In this document: piece after piece, positions 1 to 11,005 of the stretch | Position numbering within the stretch: the stretch's first letter is position 1 | How the letters are laid out: each line of letters begins with the position of its first letter | Source: Xanthostigma xanthostigma | Taxonomy: Eukaryota > Arthropoda > Insecta > Raphidioptera > Raphidiidae | NCBI GenBank assembly: GCA_963575645.1 | Contig: OY754470.1 | Location: 48,205,201-48,269,200, forward strand | Length of the DNA stretch: 64,000 bases | Reading direction: 5' to 3' | The notes under the pieces: model-generated | What the model saw: only the letters and a program-made list of their open reading frames with translations | The model's database searches: none | Told to the model about the DNA's origin: nothing | Translations under genes and position numbers: made by a program

Positions 1-560
1 ATCTCAGGAACTACTGGTTCACATATCTAAGAACTCGCAAAATTCGCTAAAAAAATTGCCGAAATTCACCCAAAAAATTGTCAAAATTCATCCATGATAT
101 TAATAATCTTCCAAGTGAACAATTTTTTACTATTCGGTAAGTGCTTATTGTTAATGAAAAAGTATTAAAAGCTTATGATAAGTCTCCAATTGCACTTGGA
201 GTCCTAGGGCTTAATCCCTATTAGACATTTAGATTATATATACAGTTCCGCTTCTGAGTAAGACTTATATTATTATTTTCTGGCAATCAGCCATCTTGGA
301 TTGATTTCATTGTTCTCTAACTGTCTAACACATCACAATGGATTGCGGCCCTTGATAAATCTAAAGTCTACCAAAAAACTAGGAAACATACTGTTGAAAA
401 ATACCCACTATAAGAACGGATTTCATGCAAATCCTGTCAACTACCGGCTACCATGCAATCTATACTAATATACAAAGCTGAAGAGTTTGTTTGGTTGAAC
501 GCGCTAATCTCAGGAACTACTGGTTCGAATTGAAAAACATTTTTTTGTTGGATAGTCCAT
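1..560 (+). repeat. RTE-like LINE 3' tail remnants
   Basis: The 20 bases at 1-20 (ATCTCAGGAACTACTGGTTC) recur exactly at 506-525. Around the second copy, an 'aaagctgaagagtttgttt' block is followed by 'gcgctaatctcaggaac'. This wording is typical of the 3' tails of RTE-clade non-LTR retrotransposons, and longer tails of similar type occur at 54117-54353 and 57836-58066. No coding capacity remains. Assignment to RTE rests on recall of such tails, not on an alignment. Confidence 0.4.
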
Positions 561-900
561 TTATCAAGGAAGGCTATAGGCTATAGAATATCACGCTACG
601 ACCAATAGGAGCGGAGCATCAATGAAAAATGCTGCAAAATATAACTCAAAATTTTTCCGTCCGACAAAAACTTTTGAATGGTAACTCCGAGATCATGTTT
701 GGACAAAACATTTATCTCGGTAAACTAAGATGAACGTGCGTACTCATTCCCCTCCCCCTCCTCATTCGTTCTTTTGCACCCGGGTGAAAGCGGGCGTGAC
801 CGCTAGTATACTGTACGGGTGTGAGCTGCTAAGTGGGTGGGGTGGTTAGTTTCGTAGATGAGAAGGTCAATATATTATTTCCAGAGAAAGAGAGGACGAT

Positions 901-920
901 AGAGAGAGAGAGAGAGAGAT
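901..920. repeat. (AG)n microsatellite
   Basis: Uninterrupted AG dinucleotides, about nine to ten units, preceded by an imperfect purine-rich lead-in from about 880. Confidence 0.9.
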
Positions 921-2011
921 TTCCATAAATTCCGATCTTACTGGGTTTTTACATCGAGAAAGGAGTAACTATGCCAAATAACGGGAACGCATACATGTTT
1001 CGTCTCAATCTCGTGCTAAGCCGCAGGTAACGGCTAGTTAACTATGTATCTTATAATTAATTGTGGGATTCAATAATAACTAACGGCTATAATGATCAGT
1101 TTGAGACTGTATACAATAACGCGTTGAAATTAATTCACAATAATAATTGCTGTAATTATTTAATTAACACCATTAATAATATCATTTTACTGTCTGCCAG
1201 TATATTTTTTAAAGAAATTATAAACATTAACGTCTGCATTACTGTCTGCGCCAGGGTTTTCCAAAGTGGGTTTCGCGGAACCTCAGAATTCTGCGGATAA
1301 ATTCAGATATTTCTTGAGACAAGACTAATACCGTTAACATTAAAGCTAAGCAATTATTTTGTAAAAAAGTTATCGGCCTTCAGTGGCGAATTTATTAACT
1401 GTAGTCTGGAGCGGCAGATTTGGAGAACTACACCACAAAATGTGGAAAATAAACCTAAAATAATTCGCCTCATAGTTGTATATTACTTTTCTTTCTTAAC
1501 AAAATTACCTAAATAAATAATTGGAACTTGGAACAAAACGATATAATTACACGATATTTTTGTATTTTTACTCGACTACGAAAAGAGGAAACATCGTGAA
1601 TATATTTATATATTATATGTAAAACAAAGAAGGCAGAGTTCATCATTTACAAAATAATCTGTATAAGCTAGTATACCTAATATATAATTTGTTTTCGTAA
1701 AATCTTAAATATTATGCAGTTTAAACGGTTGCTTTTAAAATACTTATCTCGTAGTCTAGAGAATTTTTTATTCTTAATCTATCAAAATATTCAGTTGTAA
1801 AAATATGAAACTAATAAACCTTTAACATAAAAACCCGCGCGTAAAAATTTTAATCGATGCGCATTCACTGTTGCCAACGTAACTTGCGTAATATAGTATC
1901 CACATTCTACAGTTAGTTTGGCTACACTGCGCTCTGTAGCGTTCCTACTCCATGGTTCATACTGTTTGACATACGTCACTTGGTGGTGCTCGATGGATAA
2001 ATTGCGTTATT
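921..2011. other. AT-rich intergenic stretch, no supported gene
   Basis: Only short ORFs occur (1061-1300 on +, 1791-1979 on -). They are Asn/Ile-rich, as expected from translated AT-rich DNA, with no domain or splice context. The right end should hold the SRP19 promoter. Confidence 0.6.
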
Positions 2012-2019
2012 TATAAAAG
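2012..2019 (+). promoter_or_regulatory. possible TATA box of SRP19
   Basis: TATAAAAG lies 36 bp before the first in-frame ATG (2055). If used, the 5' UTR would be only about ten bases, which is very short. It may be chance in AT-rich sequence. Confidence 0.25.
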
Positions 2020-2054
2020 AATATATTTTTATTTATCAAAATTATATATAAACC

Positions 2055-2566
2055 ATGCATTCTGGTTTGGTAATGAGTCGCCCTTGGAGTCCAGACAGCC
2101 ATCATACAGATAGAGAACGGTATATTATATTATTATTTTGGTAAGCATATGTTTAATACAATTTTTAACCCTACTTTCTTATTTCAGGTGGATTTGCATT
2201 TATCCAGCATATATCAACAGCAAGAAGACTTTAGCTGAAGGAAGAAAACTACCGAAAGAAAAATGTGTAGAAAATCCGACACACCAAGAAATACAAGACG
2301 TTTTGTCAGCAACCGGTTTAAGCGTAGGACTAGAAAATAAGTTATACTGTCGTGAGCGAAGCAAAGAATTATTGTTCAGAGGTCGTATTAGAGTACAATT
2401 AAAAAGAGATGACGGTACGCCATTCAACTCCGAATATCCGACTCGTAAGAGTTTGTTGTATCATTTAGGCGATATGATTCCGAAGTTGAAAAGTAGACAA
2501 ACCAAAAGTGCACCCGAAGGCTCGCACACCGGCGCTAAAGGGAAAGGGAAAGGCAAAAAGAAATAA
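2055..2566 (+). CDS. SRP19: Signal recognition particle 19 kDa protein (two exons)
   Basis: SRP19 binds the 7SL RNA helices of the signal recognition particle and helps SRP54 load, so it acts in co-translational targeting to the ER. Exons are 2055-2119 and 2188-2566, with a 68-bp GT-AG intron that splits an Arg codon (CG|G). The joined protein is 147 residues, against 144 in human. The family hallmark is intact: RWICIYPAYINSKKT at about residues 22-36, then the EGR, VENPT and EIQDV blocks, the RGRIRVQLKRDDG strand, and a C-terminus ending in a Lys/Gly tail (KGKGKGKKK). An in-frame TAA sits just before ATG 2055, whose context AACCATG is good. ATG 2073 is an alternative start six codons in. It converges on the minus-strand gene ending at 2828. 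Candidate poly(A) signals on + are ATTAAA at 2627 and AATAAA at 2714 and 2764. Confidence 0.97.
2120..2187 (+). other. SRP19: SRP19 intron 1
   Basis: Runs from GTATAT to TTTCAG and is 68 bp, a typical short insect intron. It separates the variable N-terminus from the conserved ICIYPAY core. Confidence 0.92.
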
Positions 2567-2700
2567 TTATTATAGTGCGTATAACATTTAATTCGTAAAT
2601 ATTTTCTTCTTTTTTAATTGTATATAATTAAACTCAATATCGGATGCCGGTTTTGCACTCGGGAGTTAAATCATAAAAAATTCAATTACTTCGTTTTCAG

Positions 2701-2706
2701 TTTATT
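2701..2706 (-). terminator. poly(A) signal of the minus-strand His-rich gene
   Basis: AATAAA on the minus strand, 122 bp past the stop codon at 2828. Plus-strand AATAAA at 2714-2719 and 2764-2769 could serve SRP19, so the two 3' UTRs probably overlap. Confidence 0.45.
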
Positions 2707-2827
2707 TTTTAATAATAAAAAAATTGTACAATTTAAAGAAAAAACATGTTGTTTTTTACTGAAAATAAATAAATAAGTTCTAAAAATAGCTATCTATAAA
2801 TAATTATTAAATACAACATAGTTACAA

Positions 2828-5800
2828 TCATGTTTCAAAATCTTTCGGTTCTACCACTAGTTCATTATTAATGTCACCGTTTACGACGCCTTTGGGTTCA
2901 ATATCGAGTTCTCTTTGTTCACTTTCCGGTGTATGTTCGATTGGATTTTGAGCTGTTTCCGGAGAAGGTTGCATATTCCTTTGTTTATCTAGTTCCGATT
3001 GGATTTCACTGGCCTGTTGTGTAATCACTGCATCGTTGTTCTCGACCGGAGCTACTGTCGTTTCTTGCTGAACTCCTAATCTGCGGTTATGCAGTCTTCG
3101 ATTGACTGTAGGTCTTTGTCTAGTTCTAGATGTACGGGCCGCTGTTCTTGGATGGTGATGTAACTCTGGATTATGATGTTCGGGTAAGTGATGATGGTGT
3201 TCCGGTAAATGTTCAGGAATATGATGATGTTCCGGAATGTGGTGGTGATGTGACAACTCGGACGGCCGATGTTGCTGTCCAACTATCGTATCTTGACCCG
3301 GTCGTCCTTTTTTTTCCGTTTCGCTTTTCGTACCTCTTTGTTTTCTGTTCTGGTCACCGGAATTGCCTTGATTTAGGCGCGTTGTTATTTGTTGCAGGGT
3401 CTGTTGAATTTGTTTAACACTGTGCTGCGCTTCTTTCGGCGATTGGCCTGCACGTTGACGCTCCATGAATTCTTTCATGTGCTGTTGCATTTGATCTATT
3501 AATATATTAACAGTCGGCTGTTCTGAACGTGCCCGTGACTTTTGTCGTGGCGATTTGCCTTTGCGCGATTGCATCACCGTCGGGTCTTCGCCCTCGGTTT
3601 GTTCAGTTTCGACATTGTGTTCTATTTCAACCGTTTGTTGTCTTTCAGTAATTTGATTTTCAGTTTGTTCAGTGTTTTCCTCTTCAGCAACTTGTCTTTT
3701 AACTGAAATAAATTGAAAACAGTAAATAAGTAACATTTATCCAACGCATTGTGTCAACTTGACTATCCCTGTAGAGACACAGGTATTTGTTTGTCTACGA
3801 AATATTATATTTTTTTAGACATTTTGTATTATATCAAGAATTGATCATTTTCATATTGTTTCCGTCATAACTAATCCGATTTCAATGAGATTTGGTACAT
3901 TTATATTGAGCTCCGCAACTCAAATGATAGGCAACTTAAAATCTAAATAAAATAAAGTTTCTCTTAACGCCTGCGAAGCCATTAGTAACAATTAGTTATA
4001 CAATTTTGAAATAATTAAAAATTAAACATTTCATGAAGGCATGCCTTAAATAAATATGTACCTTTAAGTGCATTGTCAGCGTTAGCATCGTCCACTTCAT
4101 CTAAATCTTTCATTTCTAATAATATATCCAAAATGTTTGCGTTTGTTTTCATTTCTTCTCGACATGTTTTATCTGTAACAAAATATCATTATTTTTTATA
4201 AATCGATGTAATTTAATCTTTATCAACAGCACTCCACTGTCAAGTTTAGATTTAGTTGGTAAAACTACTTGAGACTTCTTCAAAAATTGTACCAGAGGTC
4301 GCATGAAAAATGAAAATATATCATTTCATTAATCAGACAGCCAACGCATCACATCAAAATTGAACGGAAAAAATATTATTAGAAGAAGTTTTGTTCCAAA
4401 AATATGTATTGAAGGAGATTTATTTGGTTGAGGAACAATTGAAAAGAAAGATGAAAATATATTTTTCGAAACGTTGGCCACAAGCGATACTCTGGTAAAG
4501 CCTATTTTTCAATTGTTCCTCAACCAAATAAATCTCTTTCAATACGATAAAAATATTGTCCCCAACACTCTTCTCTTGTATTTGAAAAATGTCGCTAATG
4601 GTAAAACAGATAGATCCACATTTATGTTGTAATTATTTTTGCAAACACTTTAAACTCCTGAGGATTGTGAAATAGGCAATTCTTCTTGCTAAATTATGTC
4701 TGAAACCGACACGATCGTCGCCATCATAAATCATATTTCAAAGAACTTACCTTCAATAAGATTTGATTGAGCTAAGAAACACTTGCAAAGTAAGCTGATT
4801 TTATCGTACACTGGTACTCCATTGCAAGCATTGCATATATTTTTGCAATGAAATTCTGCATCAATTTCACCCGAATCTGCGTATGACGGCTCAACTGTTG
4901 TTGGAGCACTGTATGTTCCCACTGTAACGGAAAAAATATATATTTCGCATGTTCGTTAAGTCCACGATTTCAATACTTTTACTGTACTGTACTGTTTTCA
5001 ACCATTACAAATCCCCACTCTTTTGGTGAGGAAAGGGTCGTGAAGTATATTACCCCAAAACCTACCCTGGGAGTGTCTAAAAGTAGAGTACGGGATCAAT
5101 TGGGGGAATTTGTAAAAATTAGCTAAAACGCCTAAAACACATTGGAATCTGATTGTCACGCAACAACATGGCCGCTGTCCAGGAAGATGGCTGAAGAACT
5201 ACTACAACTTAGTAGAAATAATCTTCGCCGGGTGGTAAGTCTCCTAACAAGACATTTTGCTCTGAAAGGACACCTACTAAAAATCTAAGACCCAAAAACT
5301 GATTTTAACCAGAATAAGATTTAAAACTGGTCAGCCGAAGGAGCCAAATTTAAGAGGTCGGGAATCGGTACCTTCACCCTATGCAAATATAGAGATTAAA
5401 AAATAGTATATTAAATTTTTAATAAATACGTTCCCATTCCAATATCAAGAAGTTATAAATATTGTAATTAAAAGTGATTGTTTAATTGTTTTAAAGAAAT
5501 ATTTTTATTTCATTTGTATTGTAAACAAAACATTACGCCATATTTTGTTGATTTGTGTTAATGACTAAATGTTTTGTTAAAAATATGCATTGATTATTCA
5601 CAATTTTATTTTCAAAAATGTTTTCATACGGAATTAAAATTTTGAAAAAACGGACTAATGTCATGTCTTGTCTATTTGCAATTTCTAAGGGTCGGAAATT
5701 ACTCTAAAATAACTGTCATAAAAATCTATTAATTAAAAAACTATAATACCGAATGTTCATTAAGTACTGTAGTTCGTAAGACTATAATAACAGTAAAATA

Positions 5801-7144
5801 ACTATAGTTTGTTACAATTGTTAAGAAACCCCATTGTTACAACGCTATATTAGAAAAAAAATATTTTATTTACGATATTTACATGTTCCTAATTTACCAG
5901 CTTACAAAAATTTGCGTTTTCGATTTTAAAATGAATGGAAAATTATTTCATCTTTGGTTCATCTAACTCTCACAAGATTCAAAATAAAAATTAGCTCTCG
6001 CATGAAGGCAAAAATGTAATTGTTACAAATATGATTTTAATATAAGACAAATTGAGTCACTGTTGAGTAATTGGTAACTCATCTTCCGCGATAGTGCAGG
6101 ATCGGGTGACAGTGAAAATATTGTTTTTTAATAATATAGCATTGTAAATGTAACATGTCTCTTTAACAACTGTAGAAAAATATAGATATTTTATTGTTAT
6201 ATTAAGTGATGTAACAAATGTCAATTTTTAGATATTCCTGAATGCGCAGTTTTCAAATGTGGCGTCATTTGTCCAAGTTTAAAATTTGGCAGCTAATTGG
6301 CACGAATATATTTGTAGTGGTTCTGGGTAGCAGGTTGATTATTAATACTAAGTCTACGCCTTTATTACCAAATGCTAACGTAATAAAAATGCTAAGAAAT
6401 TATTTTATTCAACACGCGTGAGTAATATATAATTTCGGGGCCCTGCTAAATTCGGGACAAATAATAAATTACTTCATGTTGACGCGTAGAGTGCTAATAA
6501 TGAGCCGAAACTGTACAATAATGTATTACTGCATAGTTTCTGGACCAATAGGAACGCGGTAGCGAGCCGAAACTGTACAGTAATGAATTATTACTGCATA
6601 GTTTCTGGACCAATAGGAACGCGGTAGCGATTTGTATATATGAAAACAGCATCGCAATTCAGCGAAAGTCAGGGCCATCTTGTGTGCATCGAGCGCGGTG
6701 GGTACGTGATTTATTATTTTTCCCTCTTTTATCAGGGCCCTGATTACATATTACTCGTGCTAGTTGAATAAAATATTATGTGCGACCATTGATCGAAGGA
6801 GAATATTCCACTCGCGTGTTACCGCACTCGCTACGCTCGTTCGGCTAATTTCACGCTCATAGAATCTTCTCCTTCTCTCACTAGTCGTACAATATACTAT
6901 TATTTAGTGTTATTATTATATTCATATTCGCAAAATATTCACATTAATTTTGCAAACTCGAATGTAAAAAAATATGTGAATGTGATTATTCGTTACATCA
7001 CTAATTGCTATTTTAAAAACTGTATTTTTAATTGAAAATTAGAACTATAACTACAATAAGTTAAACGAAATCTGTAGTAATTTTGAAAATAGTCTTACCT
7101 ATGGAGAGTAGAGCCAGCACAATTGAAATTTTGGTTGCCCGCAT
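2828..7144 (-). CDS. Secreted His/Gln/Glu-rich protein, unrecognised family (four exons)
   Basis: Exons on the minus strand are 7144-7099, 4921-4751, 4172-4062 and 3702-2828. All three introns are GT-AG and all are phase 1, and the joined frame is open for 400 residues. Residues 1-20 form a clear signal peptide (MRATKISIVLALLSIVGTYS), with a likely cut before Ala21. Residues 41-76 hold six cysteines (41, 45, 48, 61, 63, 76), the only ones in the mature chain and enough for three disulfides. The rest is low complexity: Glu/Gln/Thr-rich at about 115-150, basic at about 155-170, a His-Pro-Glu repeat block at residues 261-293 built from (I/L)PEHHHH-like units, and an acidic tail. I infer an extracellular protein that may bind metal through the His block. 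I do not recognise the family and cannot say whether it is cuticular, salivary or haemolymph. Confidence 0.85.
4407..4545. repeat. Foldback repeat, Penelope-type terminal family (intron 2 of His-rich gene)
   Basis: Arms 4407-4450 and 4503-4545 are inverted copies ('ggagatttatttggttgagg' and its complement). Between them lies 'cgaaacgttggccacaagcg', also found at 62070-62090 and, inverted, near 61170. An AT-rich hairpin followed by GAAAC precedes it, resembling the 3' half of a hammerhead core. Confidence 0.7.
5160..5288 (+). pseudogene. Non-LTR retrotransposon RNase H-region relic
   Basis: The plus frame from about 5172 reads WPLSRKMAEELLQLSRNN and then LRRVVSLLTRHFALKGHLLKI, stopping at 5286-5288. 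This matches the segment that follows the RNase H domain in R1/Jockey-type LINEs (LSR..LR.LVG.LTGH..L..HL). The zinc-knuckle motif expected downstream is gone and nothing upstream is open, so this is a short fossil inside intron 1 of the His-rich gene. Confidence 0.65.
6399..6776. mobile_element. MITE-like element with about 45-bp terminal inverted repeats
   Basis: Left end 6399-6446 (TTATTTTATTCAACACGCGT ... GGGGCCCTG) is mirrored by 6732-6776. Inside are two direct copies of a roughly 67-bp unit (6499-6563 and 6566-6630; 'agccgaaactgtacaataat' to 'ggaacgcggtagcga'), each holding a CCAAT pentamer. A TATATA stretch follows at about 6634, so the interior looks promoter-like. No ORF. Confidence 0.65.
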
Positions 7145-7205
7145 TTTACGTGCTGTAGTAGAATACATTAAAGAGAAATAATATAATTTCAAGGTTTTCG
7201 AAATG

Positions 7206-7213
7206 GTTTTATA
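7206..7213 (-). promoter_or_regulatory. TATA box candidate of the His-rich gene
   Basis: TATAAAAC on the minus strand, 62 bp upstream of the ATG at 7144. The spacing allows a start site about 30 bp downstream and a 5' UTR of about 35 bases. A second TATAAAAA lies near 7248-7255. Confidence 0.45.
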
Positions 7214-7214
7214 G

Positions 7215-8880
7215 TCTCTGAATAAAGAATTTGCTGACGACGCAAATTTTTATAAACAAAGTATACACTTTTCTCATTAACAAACTCGTATTTTCAACAA
7301 ATACGTTAAGTAATATTGTTATTTTTTACAATAATATTGTTATTTTATAAACGGCTGTTATACAAATATGTTTTAACACAGTTGTAGTTTTTTTAATAAA
7401 AGAAAGGTCATTAAAACGTAAATTATTCTAATTCACTGCTTCTAATAAATTTACAATATTCTTATATTTTATTTCCGATTGGAACTTTTTCTTCTCTCAA
7501 TTTGTCACGATTATTATTTTAATTTTACTGCAGGTTATCTGTGCTAAATGTTTATTAATATACAAGAAAATATAAATAATAAAAAATATATAAGAAAAAC
7601 AGAATAACATGTAATCTTTTCAGATATTTTTTTATGCGAATGATATTTATAATAGAATATGGAATTATTCGAACTCATAAATGTATTTAATATTGAATTA
7701 CATTAAATGATTATTTTTATTAAAATTTTCCTTATTTATGTTGTATTTTGTTTGTTTTGAATTTTATTATTTCATCTGAATATATCAAGCAAAGAGTTTT
7801 TGAAAGCATGAAATCAGAATCTCGTCATGGGTGCTAATTAATAAAAAAATTGAACCTCCTGCAATGATGACCACTGAAAAGCAAGTAAAACAACGTGAAA
7901 CCCGAAAATGATGAGCCACATTTTTAAAGATCTTAACAATGGAACCATTTTTGTTTTTTCTGTGTATCTAATCCATTTTTAGATCTTTGCAGAAACACGT
8001 TTATGGGGGTAGTTTTACTACCCACATTGTTTTCAAAGGCTAGTGCTGGGCTGCAGAAAGGGTTGTCACAGTTGTCATGATAACTAAATGTGTTGGTAGG
8101 AAAGATTATAGTTGAAATTTGAATTGAAAAATTAAAATTTGAATACGGCCTTAGAAGAAATGCAGAGAAAAGAAAAAACGGTTTGATTAAACATTTTTTG
8201 CGATTTTATTTAAATTAATACCTATTTACCTACATAGCTTTGTTGAATAGTTCATATTTATAGGAAATAATAATTAGTAATAACAACTTTTAACAAAAAG
8301 AAATAAATACATTTTCATTTTTCAATATAAACAATTGAGTACCTACTCACAGTGAAATCGCTTTTTATAAACACTTTCTCAGGTCCTTCCATTTTGTCGT
8401 AATATATTGCTATCAAATTCAAAACTAAGCTGGGAACATACTTTTTGATTTGGAAACATCTTAAAAATTAGTATATAAATAATTTTCAAATCGTTCTATT
8501 ATCGCGAAAAATGATCGAATTTTAAAAAACTAAAGCTTATTTTAAAGCTTGTATATACTGTCTAGTTTTTTAAACAAACATTCCAATTTTTTTTATCCCT
8601 TAACGAGCTTAACTTCTATTACCGTTTCGAAGACAGATTTTTTTGGATATTCTAAAATATTGTTAAGATTCTTTTGAAATTCGGTAAACTTTTAGAAAAC
8701 GACACTGAATTCAAAAAGCTCATTCCTTGTTTTGTAGCTACTACCCTTTCGAAGATAAGGGCTTTCTATAAACAAATTATGCTTTTGGAATGTTGCTCGG
8801 TACAGTCGCAGAAAACGAAGCTCTGATTTCAACGAGCCTACCCCCATGTAAAAGGAATTTTATCTCTAACTAGCCACTAC
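7215..8880. other. AT-rich intergenic DNA, no gene seen
   Basis: Both strands are broken by frequent stops. I see neither splice-bounded open segments nor terminal inverted repeats here, only AT-rich simple sequence. Confidence 0.55.
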
Positions 8881-9152
8881 CCGCGGCTTCACACGCAACA
8901 ACAGTAATGCACACCGTATTGCAGTGCCACTTTAACACATCTTGGATGTTTGTTTGTCTTTTTTTGTCGGAAATCCTCCTTAGGGAATGAATTTCCAAAA
9001 ATCCTTTCTTAGTGTTCACCTATGTCATATAAGGAACTCCTATGGAAAATTGCATGCTTTTAGATCTACTGGTTTAGGCTGTGCGTTGGTCAGGCAGTGT
9101 CAGAATTTCGTTCGAAGTGCATTTCTGGAAAGTCTGGAATACGTATCAGATA
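8880..9152. repeat. Interspersed LINE-tail repeats
   Basis: Contains 'ctagccactacccgcggctt' and 'aaggaactcctatggaaaattgcatgc'-type wording in pieces. Related copies lie near 13980-14100, 14160-14290, 16240-16460 and 17810-18060. The ORFs at 8987-9244 and 9081-9299 are translations of this repeat. Confidence 0.5.
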
Positions 9153-10080
9153 CATTTCAAATTCGGTGTACTGATAGAAAACGACACGCTGAATTCAATG
9201 AGCGCAAACAGAGGTCTGTATCTAATACCGTTTCGGAGATATAGACGTTTAAATGTTTCTTCTACATTTAAACTCACTATTAAAGCCCACAGGACCTAAA
9301 GTTGAGCTTATATTTTGATTTGGAGTGTCATTTCATGTTAGTATAAGCCGTCTGGACCAGAAAAGCGAGTTATTGGAAAATGTCGAAAATCGACTAAAAA
9401 CGAGATTTTTCCCATAGTATAGCCTTAGTTATTTTGTGATTTTTTTAAGACAGTTTTGGGCAACCTCTCGAATCCGATTCAAATTCGGTAGGCTTATGGA
9501 TAATGACTCGCTGAAGTCACCAAGCCCCTCCGTTGCTTCGTATCACTTACCGTTTCGAAGATAGACCAGTTCAAAGTGCTTTTCTGGAATGTCTGGAATA
9601 CGCATCGGAAACATTTCAAATTCGGTCTGGTGATAGAAAACGACACGCTAAATTCAATGAGTGCACCCAGATGTCTGTATCTAATACCGTTTCGGTGATA
9701 TAGACGTTTAAATGTTTCTTCTACATTTAAATTCACTACAAAAGTCCGCAGGACCTAAAGTTGAGCTTATATTTTGATTTGGAGTGTCATTTCCTGTTAG
9801 TATAAGCCGTCTGGACACGAAAAGCGAGTTATTAGAAAATGTCGAAAATCGACTAAAAACGAGATTTTTCCCATAGTATAGCCTTAGTTATTTTGTGATT
9901 TTTTTAAGACAGTTTTGGACAACCTCGGATCCGATTCAAATTCGGTAGGCTTATGGAAAATACTCGCTGAAGTCACCAAGCCCCTCCGTTGCTTCGTATC
10001 ACTTACCGTTTCGAAGATACACCCGTTCTAAGTGCTTCTATGAAAAGTCTGGAATACGCATCGGGTACATTTCAATTTCG
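9153..10080. repeat. Tandem duplication, about 460-bp unit, left arm only
   Basis: Two copies begin at 'catttcaaattcgg' (9153 and 9612). The right arm holds one copy. That copy matches copy 1 at its start ('gagcgcaaacagaggtctg') and copy 2 further in ('ggacacgaaaagcgagttat'). Confidence 0.85.
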
Positions 10081-10372
10081 GTCTACTGCTTGCCCAGATA
10101 CTAAAATTCCAATTTTTAAGAATTTGTCTGTGTAACCGGAAAAATATTTTTCAAATTTAACGTGATGGCGATGGACGATGGCTGTGGCCGTAGCCGTGGA
10201 CGTATGTATAATCTATCTACCTTATTTACACTATATTTTATAAATAAAAATATTTGTTTTTAGTTAATTTGTATTTATTTTTCACAATCCTTTTTCCCTT
10301 ACAATCATTAACACATATACAATAATAAGGGTACAATATAAGAAGTAATAATTAAAATAATATTTTTTGACT

Positions 10373-10432
10373 TCAACTTGATGCAGGCAGCTCCAGAGGG
10401 GTTGGGGGTCGCCAAGTCACGATCGTAGTATC
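10373..10432 (-). CDS. Proline-rich terminal exon, left-arm copy (unknown gene)
   Basis: On the minus strand a TTTTTTGTTACAG acceptor opens DTTIVTWRPPTPLELPASS followed by a stop. The right-arm copy (22360-22419) has the same acceptor, residues and stop. The segment is GC-rich against AT-rich flanks. No parent gene is identified. Confidence 0.35.
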   Translation of the reverse strand, partial: DTTIVTWRPPTPLELPASS

Positions 10433-10774
10433 CTGTAACAAAAAAAGAAAAAGTTATTTTTTCACGATTACAAAATGCGCATACATTGTATCCAATCTTG
10501 TAAATTGTGGACGCTTTAATTATCTCAATTATTACATTTCAATTGAAGCCTTTATCGCTGTACAGCGTCCATAATATATAAAACATCTTTAGGGCGGCCT
10601 AGGCCCTAAAATACCAGTCCTATTGGTAAGAACATCTGTAAGACGCTAGACCGTTATCGAGCGTCTATAAGACGCTGAGCCTCCGTTGTCGAGCGTCTAT
10701 TTACTTTACAATATGCTCATCTTAATTTCTTTACGTTTTTACTTCGAAAAATCGTACAATTTTTCTCTACAAAC

Positions 10775-11005
10775 CTAAAAATCAAAAATTTGCTATTCAG
10801 CTCCCAGAAGTATCAAGAGGTATTTTTTATTCATTAAAAATCTGCAGAATAAATCCTATAATTTCTCTACAACTAAAAATCAAAAATTTGCTATTCAGCT
10901 CCCAGAAGTTAAAAGAGGTATTTTTATTCATTAAACCGTATAAATTCTCTACAAATCTAAAAATCAAAAATTTGCTATTCAGCTCCCAGAAGTATGAAGA
11001 GGTAT
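10775..11005. repeat. Three tandem copies of an 84-98-bp unit (left arm)
   Basis: Each unit contains 'atttgctattcagctcccag', an 'aagaggtatt' block and 'attctctacaa'. The mirror array is at 21790-22030. Single diverged copies occur at about 14337 and 16529. The ORF at 10827-11054 and its mirror 21743-22003 are read through these repeats. Confidence 0.8.

Noticed and set aside
2200..2427. 75-residue minus ORF
   Set aside because: Antisense shadow of SRP19 exon 2.
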